Below, piece by piece: positions 45,562 to 54,529 of a stretch of DNA of 64,000 nt; within the stretch, counting starts at the first letter, position 1, and each line of letters starts with the position of its first letter. Location of the stretch: assembly GCF_009601505.1 (NCBI RefSeq), contig NZ_WITC01000037.1, positions 1 to 64,000 of the forward strand, written 5' to 3'. The position numbers were made by a program, and so were the translations under genes. The notes beneath the pieces were generated by a model. It did not search any database. It was given only the letters and a program-made list of their open reading frames with translations, and was not told the DNA's origin. The DNA is from Sinorhizobium terangae. Lineage in GTDB: Bacteria; Pseudomonadota; Alphaproteobacteria; Rhizobiales; Rhizobiaceae.

Positions 45562-45753
45562 CTACCGGAACATCTCGTCCTCCCGCCGGGGCGCGCCCCA
45601 ATCCATGAAACCCATGTCTCTTTTCATGTGATCGGACAAGACCCTGATGTCCAGTCTCGGATTCGGGCGAAACAGGATCGAAGCCAGTCGCGAAATCGGA
45701 TCGATTGAAAGAAATACTTTTCTTTCAGGGTGTTCCAATGCGTCGCAAGTCAT
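45562..45753 (-). CDS. Small DUF1127-like protein
   Basis: A 63-residue protein whose C-terminal half, LSDHMKRDMGFMDWGAPRREDEMF, resembles the DUF1127 pattern (DHxxRDxG) of small alphaproteobacterial proteins. Some of these bind RNA or affect phosphate and carbon metabolism. The start at 45753 (MTCDALEHPERK) has a clear ribosome site (AAAGGTG, five bases before). A longer frame to 45825 is rejected. It is divergent from the LysR gene and convergent with xdhB; the first 45 residues have no recognised motif. Confidence 0.65.
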   Translation of the reverse strand: MTCDALEHPERKVFLSIDPISRLASILFRPNPRLDIRVLSDHMKRDMGFMDWGAPRREDEMFR

Positions 45754-45854
45754 TTTAGCACCTTTGAAGTTGCTGAATTCGACTTGCAGCATGGCGCCAA
45801 AGGTGCTCGAATTCCAATCGAACATCCGTCTGCATGCATCAAGAGCACTTATCC

Positions 45855-46754
45855 ATGAAAATGTCGAAGCAGTTCCCGCTGAACGCGCTAAGGGTCTTCG
45901 AGGCCACGGCCCGGCTCGGCAGTTTCACCAAGGCGGGCGACGAGCTCGGCATGACGCAGACGGCCGTCAGCTATCAGATCAAGCTCATCGAGGAGAATGT
46001 CGGTGAACCGCTGTTCCTGAGGCGCCCGCGGCAAATCACGCTGACGGAAGTGGGCCACCGGCTGGCGCCCAGGGTGACGGAAGCATTCGAGATGCTGCAG
46101 GAGGCGGTTGCCTCGGCGCGCGGCGACGCGGCATCCGCCCTGCTCATCAGTTCGACTGCGACCTTCGCGTCACAATGGCTCGCCCGCCATATCGGCTCAT
46201 TCCAGCTCGCCCATCCCAACATCGCCGTTCGGCTCTCGGCGAACGATGCGATGATCGATTTCAGCAAAGAGGCAGTGGACGTGGCGATCCGGTCCGGGTT
46301 GGGCGAATGGCCGGGTCTCGTCAGCCATCGGCTGATGAAGGTGGAGTTTGCACCCATGCTCAGTCCGGCGCTCGCTTCGACGGTCGGCGGGGTGAACGAA
46401 CCGCGAGACCTCCTGAAGCTCCGCATCATCGACCCTCAAGACCGTTGGTGGCCACTATGGTTTCGTGCCGCCGGCGTCCGCGATCCGGATCTCGAAGGTC
46501 GGGTTCCGACGCGGCTCGGCGCCCAATCCTTCGAGGCAGGCGCGGCGATCGCTGGGCAAGGTGTGGCGATCCTCACTCCTCAATTCTACGCCGATGACGT
46601 CGCGCTCGGTCGGCTTTATCAACCTTTCGATCTGCTCGGCAGCGAGGGCCACGACTACTGGCTGGTCTACCCGCATGCGCGACGCAACGTCGCAAAGATC
46701 CGCAGTTTTCGCGACTGGATCCTTGCGGAGTTCAAACAGGATGGCTGCGCGTAG
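45855..46754 (+). CDS. LysR-family transcriptional regulator, GcvA-like
   Basis: DNA-binding regulator of 299 residues. The N-terminal winged HTH (PLNALRVFEATARLGSFTKAGDELGMTQTAVSYQIKLIEE, where TQTAVSYQ lies in the recognition helix) is followed by a periplasmic-binding-protein-like effector domain. The GcvA-type start FPLNALRVFEA is clear. Placed between xdhB and puuD-guaD, it is the obvious candidate regulator of the purine genes, with urate or xanthine as possible effector; this is inferred from position. An upstream ATG at 45834 is possible. Confidence 0.85.
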   Translation: MKMSKQFPLNALRVFEATARLGSFTKAGDELGMTQTAVSYQIKLIEENVGEPLFLRRPRQITLTEVGHRLAPRVTEAFEMLQEAVASARGDAASALLISSTATFASQWLARHIGSFQLAHPNIAVRLSANDAMIDFSKEAVDVAIRSGLGEWPGLVSHRLMKVEFAPMLSPALASTVGGVNEPRDLLKLRIIDPQDRWWPLWFRAAGVRDPDLEGRVPTRLGAQSFEAGAAIAGQGVAILTPQFYADDVALGRLYQPFDLLGSEGHDYWLVYPHARRNVAKIRSFRDWILAEFKQDGCA

Positions 46755-46767
46755 ACCCTGTCAGTTA

Positions 46768-46816
46768 GCGCGGGATGCGGGCGGAAAGCCGTCCACACTT
46801 TTCCTCATTCCGCTCT
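46768..46816. repeat. Type A palindromic repeat before puuD
   Basis: GCGCGGGATGCGGGCGGAAA to CTCATTCCGCTCT closely resembles the unit at 1539-1588. It lies in the 150-base gap between the LysR gene and puuD. Confidence 0.75.
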
Positions 46817-46904
46817 ACGCCTGTTGCGTGAATCGTCGAGAACGACCCTTCCCCGTTTCGGGTTTTTCTCGCAAGCTGCGTCGACAAAAAACGAGGGGAC
46901 CTGA

Positions 46905-48137
46905 ATGTACGAATACGCCATTGCCTGGGAATGGCTGGCCTTCGCCGCCCGCTGGCTGCATGTCGTCACCGCCATCGCCTGGATCGGCTCATCCTTTTAT
47001 TTCATCGCGCTCGACCTCGGCCTGGTGAAACGCGAGCATCTTCCTCCCGGCGCCTATGGCGAGGAATGGCAGGTGCATGGCGGCGGCTTCTACCATATCC
47101 AGAAATACCTGGTCGCACCGGCGGCGATGCCGGAGCATCTCACCTGGTTCAAGTGGGAATCCTACATGACGTGGCTCTCCGGCTTCGCCATGCTCTGCAT
47201 CGTCTACTATGGCGGCGCCGATCTTTTTCTGATCGACCGTCACGTGCTGGATATCTCGGCGACAACGGCGATCCTCATCTCGCTCGCCTCGCTCGGGATC
47301 GGCTGGATTCTTTACGACCTTCTCTGCAAATCGCCGATCGGCAAGAATACCTGGGGGCTGATGGCGCTGCTTTATGTCGTGCTCGTCGCCATGGCGTGGG
47401 GCTACACGCAGGTGTTCACCGGTCGCGCGGCGTTTCTGCATCTTGGTGCCTTCACCGCCACCATCATGTCGGCCAACGTCTTCTTCATCATCATTCCCAA
47501 CCAGAAGATCGTCGTCGCCGACCTGATCGCAGGCCGCACGCCGGATCCGAAGCTCGGCGCCCAGGCCAAGCAGCGTTCCCTCCACAACAACTATCTGACA
47601 CTGCCGGTCATCTTCTTCATGCTGTCGAACCACTACCCGCTCGCCTTCGCGACGGCTTTCAACTGGATCATCGCAGCGCTCGTCTTCCTGATGGGGGTGA
47701 CCATCCGCCATTGGTTCAACACCACCCACGCGCGCAAGGGCGAGCCGACCTGGACCTGGATCGTCACTGTGATCCTCTTCATCCTGATCATGTGGCTCTC
47801 GACAGTGCCGAAGGTGTTAACCGGCGAGGAACAGGCCGAGGCCGCGCCGGCCTTCAAGCGCTTCGCCGATAACGCGCATTTTCCAGCGGTGAAGGATACG
47901 ATCTCGACCCGCTGCAGCATGTGCCACGCAGCCGAGCCCGCTTACGAGGGCATTGCCCGCGCGCCGAACGGCGTCATACTCGAAAGCGACGCCGAGATTG
48001 CCGCCCATGCCCGGGAAATCTATATCCAGGCCGGGCGCAGCCATGCCATGCCGCCCGGCAACATAACCGACATGACGGCGGATGAACGCAGGCTGGTGAC
48101 CGCCTGGTTTGAAAGCGCCGTCGGGGAGACACGATGA
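46905..48137 (+). CDS. puuD: Membrane-bound urate hydroxylase PuuD with cytochrome c domain
   Basis: Oxidises urate to 5-hydroxyisourate, passing electrons to a haem rather than to oxygen-derived peroxide. The 410 residues comprise about eight transmembrane helices (PuuD domain, with WLHVVTAIAWIGSSFYFIAL first). A C-terminal cytochrome c domain follows, with haem attachment CSMCH and probable axial Met in SHAMPPGNITDM. Strong ribosome site GAGGGGA. It overlaps guaD by four bases (ATGA). This replaces the soluble uricase used by other organisms. Confidence 0.94.
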   Translation: MYEYAIAWEWLAFAARWLHVVTAIAWIGSSFYFIALDLGLVKREHLPPGAYGEEWQVHGGGFYHIQKYLVAPAAMPEHLTWFKWESYMTWLSGFAMLCIVYYGGADLFLIDRHVLDISATTAILISLASLGIGWILYDLLCKSPIGKNTWGLMALLYVVLVAMAWGYTQVFTGRAAFLHLGAFTATIMSANVFFIIIPNQKIVVADLIAGRTPDPKLGAQAKQRSLHNNYLTLPVIFFMLSNHYPLAFATAFNWIIAALVFLMGVTIRHWFNTTHARKGEPTWTWIVTVILFILIMWLSTVPKVLTGEEQAEAAPAFKRFADNAHFPAVKDTISTRCSMCHAAEPAYEGIARAPNGVILESDAEIAAHAREIYIQAGRSHAMPPGNITDMTADERRLVTAWFESAVGETR

Positions 48138-49450
48138 CAACCACCCTCATTCGCGGCCGCCTGCTGAGCTTCAACCGTGCCCCGCAAGCCATCGACGACA
48201 GCGATGCCTATTCCTACGAAAGCGACGGCGCGCTGCTCATCGGGGACGGCGTGATCAAGGCGTCCGGGCCGTACACGGCAGTCAAGGCCGCAGCGCCGGA
48301 GGGCGTCGCGGAGATCGATCATCGCCCGCATCTGATCATGCCTGGCTTCATCGACACGCACCTTCACTTCCCGCAGATGCAGGTGATGGCCTCCTATGCC
48401 GCCAACCTGCTCGAATGGCTGAACACCTACACGTTTCCTGAGGAATGCCGGTTCGTCGAAACGGCGCATGCCGAACGCATTGCCGTTCATTTCTTCGACG
48501 AGATGATCCGCCAAGGGACGACGACCGCGACTGCCTATTGCTCGGTCCACAGGGCTTCCGCCGACGCCTTCTTCGCCGAAAGCCTGAAGCGCGACATGTG
48601 CATGGTCGCCGGCAAGGTGATGATGGACCGCAACGCACCGCAAGGCCTGCTCGATACCCCTGAGATGAGCTATGACGAGACGCGGGCGGTCATTGCGGAC
48701 TGGCACGGCAAGGGCCGCAACCACGTCGCCATAACGCCGCGTTTCGCCATCACCTCGACCCCCGAGCAAATGGACGTCGCGAAATCGCTCGTTGGCGAAT
48801 TCCCGGACCTGCACGTGCAGACGCATCTTTCCGAGAACCGCGACGAGATCACCTACACCTGCGAACTCTATCCGGAAGCGAAGGACTATACCGACGTCTA
48901 TGCCCGCTACCGCCTGCTTGGACCGAAGAGCCTCTTCGGCCATTGCATCCATCTTTCCGATCGCGAAGCCGATGCCATGAGCGAGAGCGGCTCCGTCGCA
49001 GTCTTTTGCCCGACCTCGAACCTCTTCCTGGGCTCGGGACTCTTCCCGCTGCGCACCTTGACGCGCCGGCAGAAGCCGGTGCGCGTCTCCGTCGCCTCCG
49101 ATATCGGTGGCGGCACCAGCTACTCGATGCTGAAGACACTCGACGAAGCCTACAAGATACTGCAACTGCAGGGCGAGCGGCTGAACCCTTTCGACAGCTT
49201 TCACCTGATGACCCGCGGCAATGCCGAGGCGCTGTCGCTCGTCGATCGCATCGGTACCCTGGAGCCAGGCACCGATGCGGATATTGTCGTCCTGAACATG
49301 GCGGCGACACCCGCCATGGCGCTGCGCGCCGAAGTGGTCAATTCGCTGGCCGATGAGCTCTTCCTGCTGCAGACAATGGGGGATGATCGCGCGATCGTCG
49401 AGACCTATGTGGCGGGCCGTCCGGCCAAATCTTCGCTGGGTACCGACTGA
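48134..49450 (+). CDS. guaD: Guanine deaminase
   Basis: Hydrolyses guanine to xanthine and ammonia. The 438-residue amidohydrolase has the zinc motif IDTHLHFPQM (about 74-83), ECRFVETAHAERIA, VQTHLSENRDEI, FGHCIHLSDREADAM and ASDIGGGTSYSML with the catalytic Asp. Translationally coupled to puuD by ATGA overlap. It feeds xanthine to XdhAB. Confidence 0.95.
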   Translation: MTTTLIRGRLLSFNRAPQAIDDSDAYSYESDGALLIGDGVIKASGPYTAVKAAAPEGVAEIDHRPHLIMPGFIDTHLHFPQMQVMASYAANLLEWLNTYTFPEECRFVETAHAERIAVHFFDEMIRQGTTTATAYCSVHRASADAFFAESLKRDMCMVAGKVMMDRNAPQGLLDTPEMSYDETRAVIADWHGKGRNHVAITPRFAITSTPEQMDVAKSLVGEFPDLHVQTHLSENRDEITYTCELYPEAKDYTDVYARYRLLGPKSLFGHCIHLSDREADAMSESGSVAVFCPTSNLFLGSGLFPLRTLTRRQKPVRVSVASDIGGGTSYSMLKTLDEAYKILQLQGERLNPFDSFHLMTRGNAEALSLVDRIGTLEPGTDADIVVLNMAATPAMALRAEVVNSLADELFLLQTMGDDRAIVETYVAGRPAKSSLGTD

Positions 49451-49527
49451 ACCAAGTGAGAGGTCAATTTTTTTGACCTGTTCTCCCCCAAAGCTATTAC
49501 GCACCTCCCGAAATCGTGATAATGGCC

Positions 49528-49630
49528 CTACAGCGCCGTGCGTCTCACAGGACGCACAAAGGTCGCTGTAGCACTTTTGAGTTGCTGCATGGCTTTACCC
49601 TTGAGTTCGCTCGACTTGAGGAAACATGCA
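49528..49630. repeat. RIME-like repeat between guaD and lldD
   Basis: Type B core 49528-49571 (CTACAGCG to CGCTGTAG, inner GTGCGTC/GACGCAC), followed by the shared right part ending GGAAACATGCAG. Confidence 0.8.
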
Positions 49631-49659
49631 GTCGTCATCCATCGATGAAGGCCGTTCCC

Positions 49660-50814
49660 ATGACGCAAATCCTCGAAATCCGCGATCTCAAGGCGCTCGC
49701 CAAGCGGCGTGTTCCAAAACTCTTCTTCGACTATGCCGACAGCGGCGCCTGGACGGAGGGGACCTATCGCGCCAACGAGGAGGATTTTTCGAAGATCAAG
49801 CTGCGTCAGCGGGTTCTGGTCGACATGACCAACCGCTCGCTGGAAACGACGATGATCGGCCAGAAGGTGTCGATGCCGGTTGCACTTGCGCCGACAGGGC
49901 TCACCGGCATGCAGCATGCCGACGGAGAAATGCTGGCGGCACAGGCCGCGGAGGCTTTCGGGGTACCCTTCACGCTTTCAACCATGAGCATCTGCTCCAT
50001 CGAGGATGTCGCTTCGGTCACCACCAAGCCCTTCTGGTTCCAGCTTTATGTGATGCGCGAGCGCGAATTCGTACTGAACCTGATCGACCGCGCGAAGGCC
50101 GCCAAATGCTCGGCGCTCGTCCTGACGCTCGATCTGCAGATCCTCGGCCAGCGCCACAAGGACCTGCGCAATGGCCTTTCCGCACCGCCGCGCATGACGC
50201 CGAAGCACCTCTGGCAGATGGCGACCCGACCCGGCTGGTGCATGAAGATGCTCGGCACCAACCGGCGCACCTTCCGCAATATCGTCGGTCACGCCAAAAG
50301 CGTCACCGATCTTTCGTCGCTCGGCGCCTGGACCAACGAGCAGTTCGATCCGCAGCTTTCCTGGAAGGACGTCGAATGGATCAAGGAGCGCTGGGGCGGC
50401 CCGTTGATCCTCAAGGGAATCCTCGACCCCGAGGATGCGAAGATGGCCGCCAAGACCGGCGCCGACGCGATCGTCGTTTCGAACCACGGCGGGCGCCAGC
50501 TTGACGGAGCACCCTCGTCGATCAGCATGCTGCCACGCATCGTCGATGCCGTCGGACACCAGATCGAAGTCCATCTCGATGGCGGCATCCGCTCGGGCCA
50601 GGATGTGCTGAAGGCGATCGCACTCGGTGCGCAAGGGACGTTCATCGGCCGCCCCTTCCTCTACGGCCTCGGCGCCATGGGCAAGGAGGGCGTGACGCTC
50701 GCGCTCGAGATCATCCGCAAGGAGATGGACGTCACCATGGCCCTCTGCGGCAAGCGCAGCATCACCGACGTCGGCCGCGACATCCTCGCGGAGTACGATC
50801 AGCTTCCGCGATAG
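49660..50814 (+). CDS. lldD: FMN-dependent L-lactate dehydrogenase / alpha-hydroxy-acid oxidase
   Basis: Oxidises L-lactate (or a related 2-hydroxy acid) to the keto acid at the membrane. Its 384 residues form an FMN TIM barrel. [21 protein letters not shown] (18-38), [17 protein letters not shown], catalytic His with Arg in [15 protein letters not shown], and [15 protein letters not shown] for FMN phosphate are visible. The start at 49660 (MTQILEIRD) follows GAAGG; an open frame upstream runs through the repeat. The 3' end overlaps convergent hiuH by 16 bases. Its role in purine breakdown is unclear; glycolate-like products are conceivable. Confidence 0.9.
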   Translation: MTQILEIRDLKALAKRRVPKLFFDYADSGAWTEGTYRANEEDFSKIKLRQRVLVDMTNRSLETTMIGQKVSMPVALAPTGLTGMQHADGEMLAAQAAEAFGVPFTLSTMSICSIEDVASVTTKPFWFQLYVMREREFVLNLIDRAKAAKCSALVLTLDLQILGQRHKDLRNGLSAPPRMTPKHLWQMATRPGWCMKMLGTNRRTFRNIVGHAKSVTDLSSLGAWTNEQFDPQLSWKDVEWIKERWGGPLILKGILDPEDAKMAAKTGADAIVVSNHGGRQLDGAPSSISMLPRIVDAVGHQIEVHLDGGIRSGQDVLKAIALGAQGTFIGRPFLYGLGAMGKEGVTLALEIIRKEMDVTMALCGKRSITDVGRDILAEYDQLPR

Positions 50815-51161
50815 GTGGAATAGCCGTAGGGCGAGAGCAGCAGCGGGACGTGATAGTGGCTTCCGGGATCGGCGATCCCGAAGCGCAAGGGGATGAGGTC
50901 GAGGAAGGCCGGCTTCGGAAGGACGACGCCCGTTGCCCGGAGATAGTCGCCGGCGTGGAAGACCAGTTCGTAATTGCCCGCCATGAAGGCCACGCCTTCG
51001 ACCATCGGTCCGTCGACACGCCCGTCGCTGTTGGTGTGGACCGTGCGGATCAATTGCCGCTCCTCACCCTCCAGCCAATAAAGATCGATCCTCAGGCCCT
51101 CGGCCGGTTTGCCGAGCGCGGTGTCGAGGACATGGGTCGTAAGCCGCCCGGTCTTGCTCAT
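50799..51161 (-). CDS. hiuH: 5-Hydroxyisourate hydrolase
   Basis: Transthyretin-related enzyme that opens 5-hydroxyisourate to OHCU. The 120-residue product has the family N-terminus [19 protein letters not shown] (His near position 10), HVPLLLSP and the diagnostic C-terminal tetrapeptide YRGS. No signal peptide. It is the last gene of the minus-strand ureide operon and overlaps the 3' end of lldD by 16 bases. Confidence 0.95.
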   Translation of the reverse strand: MSKTGRLTTHVLDTALGKPAEGLRIDLYWLEGEERQLIRTVHTNSDGRVDGPMVEGVAFMAGNYELVFHAGDYLRATGVVLPKPAFLDLIPLRFGIADPGSHYHVPLLLSPYGYSTYRGS

Positions 51162-51174
51162 CGCTTGATTTCCT

Positions 51175-51672
51175 TCAGAAGGGAACGGGGATCACGAAGG
51201 GCTCGTCGTAGAAGAATTCTTCCAGATTGTTGCCCGGCCCTTCGCGGTCGACGACGATGAAATCGCTCGCTGCTTCGACCGCCATCAGCGGATGATGCCA
51301 GACATTGCGGCCATAATTGACCCCTTGCCGTCCGCTCGCCAGGAACACCCGGGGCCTGCCCGGGTGCCCGCCTTCATCCTCGGCCACGACCGCCAGCCAC
51401 GGCCGATCATCGAGCGGCGAGAAACTCTGGCTGCCGAGCGGATGGCGCTCCATCATCGTGACGGCATAGGGGAACGCGCGCGGTTGGCCGCGAAAGATGT
51501 TGATGATGACGCCGGCGCCCTCGCCCGACACGTCGGCGCGCGCAAGCGCGTGGAACCGTTCGGTGTTGCCGCCATTGATGAACCGCATCGATGCCGGATC
51601 TGCTTCGATGACACTGCCAAACGGGGCGAAAGCCTCCTTCGTGAGGGGCTCGATCAAAAGCAGGCGCGACAT
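51175..51672 (-). CDS. allA: Ureidoglycolate lyase
   Basis: Splits ureidoglycolate to glyoxylate and urea. The 165-residue cupin-fold protein shows [56 protein letters not shown] and [18 protein letters not shown], as in AllA. The start at 51672 ([10 protein letters not shown]) is preferred over seven extra residues. It is 13 bases before hiuH and 69 after uraD. The enzyme that would supply ureidoglycolate from allantoate is not in the window. Confidence 0.93.
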   Translation of the reverse strand: MSRLLLIEPLTKEAFAPFGSVIEADPASMRFINGGNTERFHALARADVSGEGAGVIINIFRGQPRAFPYAVTMMERHPLGSQSFSPLDDRPWLAVVAEDEGGHPGRPRVFLASGRQGVNYGRNVWHHPLMAVEAASDFIVVDREGPGNNLEEFFYDEPFVIPVPF

Positions 51673-51741
51673 CAGGCTTCCGCTCTGCAGCATTCAGGCG
51701 CGCGGCTTGATGCCGAGGCGGAGAAGTCAGGGACGGCACTT

Positions 51742-52245
51742 TCAGGCATTTTCATCTCCGGGGAGCATGGATTTGAGCCGCAGTCGGGCGATCTGCTCCA
51801 CCTGCGCGCAGGCGGTTTCAAATTCTTCTTCCGCCGAATTGTCAATCCGCCTCTCGAAGGCTGCGAGAATGTCGTCCTTCGTCAGACCCTTGACCGCGAT
51901 GATGAAGGGGAAGCCGAATTTCTTCGTATAGGCCTTGTTGAGCTGAGTGAATCGCTGATGCTCCTCGGGTGAAAGGCGGTCCAGTCCGGCAGACGCCTGC
52001 TCGGCCCGGGAGTCGGCGGTCAGCTTGCCGGCGATCGCGAGCTTGCCGGCAAGATCCGGATGGGCTTTGAGGACCGCGCGGCGTTCGGCGGGAGACGCCG
52101 CACGAAACGCGTTGCAGAGTGCCGAATGGACGCTGCCGGCGGTCAGCCCGGCGGAAGCGGCGCGGTCGTAGGCGCGCTCGGCCACCCATGGCGAATGCTC
52201 GAAGACACCGCCGAAGCGAGCGACGAAGGCCTCCCTGTCAGACAT
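51742..52245 (-). CDS. uraD: OHCU decarboxylase
   Basis: Decarboxylates 2-oxo-4-hydroxy-4-carboxy-5-ureidoimidazoline to (S)-allantoin. Protein of 167 residues, all helical. The catalytic His is in LKAHPDLAGKLA (about 66), with SPEEHQRFTQLNKAYTKKFGFPFI and the C-terminal EIARLR-like helix. It begins at ATG 52245, which shares one base with the puuE stop (TGATG), so translation is coupled. Confidence 0.94.
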   Translation of the reverse strand: MSDREAFVARFGGVFEHSPWVAERAYDRAASAGLTAGSVHSALCNAFRAASPAERRAVLKAHPDLAGKLAIAGKLTADSRAEQASAGLDRLSPEEHQRFTQLNKAYTKKFGFPFIIAVKGLTKDDILAAFERRIDNSAEEEFETACAQVEQIARLRLKSMLPGDENA

Positions 52246-53174
52246 CAGCGCACACCCTCCGGCTTGTGATGATCGTACCAATGGCGCGCAATGTCGATGC
52301 GCCGCGGGATCCAGACCTTGTCGTGGGACAGCACGTAATCGATGAAACGGGCGAGCGCAGCGGCACGGCCCGGACGGCCGACGAGGCGGCAATGCAGGCC
52401 GATGTTCATCATCTTCGGACTGCCTTCCTTGCCCTCCGCATAGAGCACGTCGAACGTGTCCTTGAGGTAGGTGAAGAACTGGTCGCCGGAATTGAACCCC
52501 TGATTGGTCGCAAAGCGCATGTCGTTCGCATCGAGCGTGTAGGGAATGATGAGATGCGGCTTGTCTGCGGTCAGTCCAGGAATCCAGTAGGGAAGCTCGT
52601 CTGCATAGGAATCGCAGGAGTAGAGAAAACCGCCCTCCTCCAGTACGAGCTTCAGCGTGTTGACCGAGGGCTTGCCCTGATAGATTCCGAGCGGCCGCTC
52701 GCCGGTCAGTTCCGTATGCAGGCGGACGACCTCGCGGATATGCTCGCGCTCGACCTCTTCCGGGAAATCCCTGTATTCGAGCCAGCGCAGTCCGTGGCTG
52801 GCGATCTCCCAGCCCGCCTCCTTCATCGCCGCGACCGCCTCGGGATTGCGCGCCATCGCAAGCGTTACGCCATAGACCGTGAGCGCGACGCCGCGGCTCG
52901 TGAACAGGCGCCACAGCCGCCAGAACCCGGCCCGGGCGCCATACTCGTAGATCGATTCCATGTTGAGATTGCGCTGGCCCGGCCAGGGCTGCGCGCCGAC
53001 GATCTCCGACAGCAGGCATTCGGACGCCGGGTCGCCATCGAGAATGCAGCTTTCGCCTCCCTCCTCGTAGTTCAGGACGAACTGCACGGCAATGTGTGCA
53101 TCACCCGGCCAGCGCACCTGCGGCGGCATGCGCCCGTAGCCGACGAGGTCGCGCGGATAGGAAGCCTCTGCCAT
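52245..53174 (-). CDS. puuE: Allantoinase PuuE
   Basis: Metal-independent allantoinase of the polysaccharide-deacetylase fold, converting allantoin to allantoate. Product of 309 residues: MPPQVRWPGDAHIAVQFVLNYEEGGE, NMESIYEYGARAGFWRLWRLF, EIASHGLRWLEYRDFPEE and SCDSYADELPYW are characteristic. ATG 53174 is chosen over the preceding TTG. It couples to uraD and probably leads the operon puuE-uraD-allA-hiuH, with DUF1045 just upstream. Confidence 0.95.
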   Translation of the reverse strand: MAEASYPRDLVGYGRMPPQVRWPGDAHIAVQFVLNYEEGGESCILDGDPASECLLSEIVGAQPWPGQRNLNMESIYEYGARAGFWRLWRLFTSRGVALTVYGVTLAMARNPEAVAAMKEAGWEIASHGLRWLEYRDFPEEVEREHIREVVRLHTELTGERPLGIYQGKPSVNTLKLVLEEGGFLYSCDSYADELPYWIPGLTADKPHLIIPYTLDANDMRFATNQGFNSGDQFFTYLKDTFDVLYAEGKEGSPKMMNIGLHCRLVGRPGRAAALARFIDYVLSHDKVWIPRRIDIARHWYDHHKPEGVR

Positions 53175-53255
53175 CAAATCACCCCTTCGTTTTTTCGGAA
53201 CGGTAGCACCGCGGACCGGATTGTCGAGATGAAATTGACGCTTCAGAGGGGGCGA

Positions 53256-54056
53256 CTACCGGCCCGCAAGCAAGGAGGCCATGATGTAGGGTATCGGCCG
53301 GGCAGCGCGACCTTCGGTCAGGCTTTCGATGGCCGACCGTTTCGCCGCGCCGTCGCGCAGACGGGCGGAAATCTTGCCAAGCGGATGCTGAGAATGGACC
53401 CGCATCGGCGCGCCCGGATCCTGCTCGATGAACAGGGCAAGGCTGCCGATCGAAAGCGGCCTTTCCAAATGCGGCTCGAATAGCTCCCTGAGGGGCGCCT
53501 CCATGCGCCGGGCGGTTTCCGGATTCAAGGCGCCCGTCAGCTTCATGTGAAAGCGATACTCGTCCATCACGTAGGGATCGCCCCAGCGATGGAGGTTGGT
53601 GAATTGCGGTGCGGTCAGCCGGTCCGGGTCACACCGTTCGATCTCGTCCTCGCTCATCGGCGCGCGAAACCTGTCGAATGCCTGGACGACACGGGCGGCG
53701 AGCAGGTGCATTTCATGGCTCGGCACCTGCGGCACCAGCCCCCAGCACTGGCTGAACCGGGCAACCTCCATCCGCGCGATTTCGAAGGGGGCCTCGGCGC
53801 TGGCAAAATGCATCAGCGCCTTCAGCAGCTCGGTCTCGTTGGTCGCCTCGTTGAGGCAGAACGGCGCCATGATCATGGCATGAAAGCCGAAGCGGCGGGG
53901 TGCTGCCGTGTGGAAGGCGATCTCCGGAACGCTCAGTCCGGCAACGGAAGGCAGTTCCGTCGGCTCATCCGAATAGACGTTCCGCCCGAGCCAGCTGGCG
54001 GCCACCGCCGACAGCGGGTCCCCCATAGGTGGAGTGAAACAAATGGCGTAACGCAT
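53256..54056 (-). CDS. DUF1045 family protein (2H phosphoesterase-like)
   Basis: Product of 266 residues. The family belongs to the 2H phosphoesterase superfamily, where two H-x-T/S motifs form the active site. Here the corresponding positions read FGFHAMIMAPF (His59-Ala-Met61) and YRFHMKLTG (His170-Met-Lys172), so both His remain but both hydroxyl residues seem replaced. Some relatives lie in phosphonate operons. It starts the minus-strand run leading into puuE (81-base gap) and may be co-transcribed with the ureide genes. Function unknown. Confidence 0.8.
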   Translation of the reverse strand: MRYAICFTPPMGDPLSAVAASWLGRNVYSDEPTELPSVAGLSVPEIAFHTAAPRRFGFHAMIMAPFCLNEATNETELLKALMHFASAEAPFEIARMEVARFSQCWGLVPQVPSHEMHLLAARVVQAFDRFRAPMSEDEIERCDPDRLTAPQFTNLHRWGDPYVMDEYRFHMKLTGALNPETARRMEAPLRELFEPHLERPLSIGSLALFIEQDPGAPMRVHSQHPLGKISARLRDGAAKRSAIESLTEGRAARPIPYIMASLLAGR

Positions 54057-54529
54057 GGCGCATGCTCCGGAAGTCCGTGGATGGCCCGCCTATTAGGTGA
54101 TTTGCGTGACAGATTAACGAAGTTGGAGGCTCGGAACCGGGCCAAAAATCGATCGTTTAAAGCGACCGAAGCGTCTCATGCGAAGCATGATGGACGGTGG
54201 AAACACGCGATGTCCAACCCCGCCAACGCTCGTCGACGTTCCGTACGCCGATCCGGCAGGGCCCTATTGTCAACACAATAAGTGCAGTTACTACGCCGCA
54301 GCGCTTCCCTTGAAGCGTGGAAAATCGCGCAATGGTGCAAGGCAGCAACCTGCCGTTTTGAGCACCGCCGCGCCGGAGGAAATCTACCCGCGGTTTCCTT
54401 TGAAGGTTGGTAGTGGCCGCCTGCGAGGCGGCGAATGCCTTGTTATCTCGAGAGAGATCCCGGCGACCGACCGCGCACACTCAGCACGAGTACCGAAGCG
54501 ACAAGCGGGGATCAGAGCGAGGGCAGGCT
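54057..54529. other. Long intergenic region without a recognised gene
   Basis: This 473-base gap lies between divergent DUF1045 and the glycosyltransferase gene. Open frames here lack homology and ribosome sites. It contains a perfect palindrome TATTGT-CAAC-ACAATA (54265-54280) that may be an operator. No tRNA or repeat of the type found elsewhere was seen. Confidence 0.5.
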
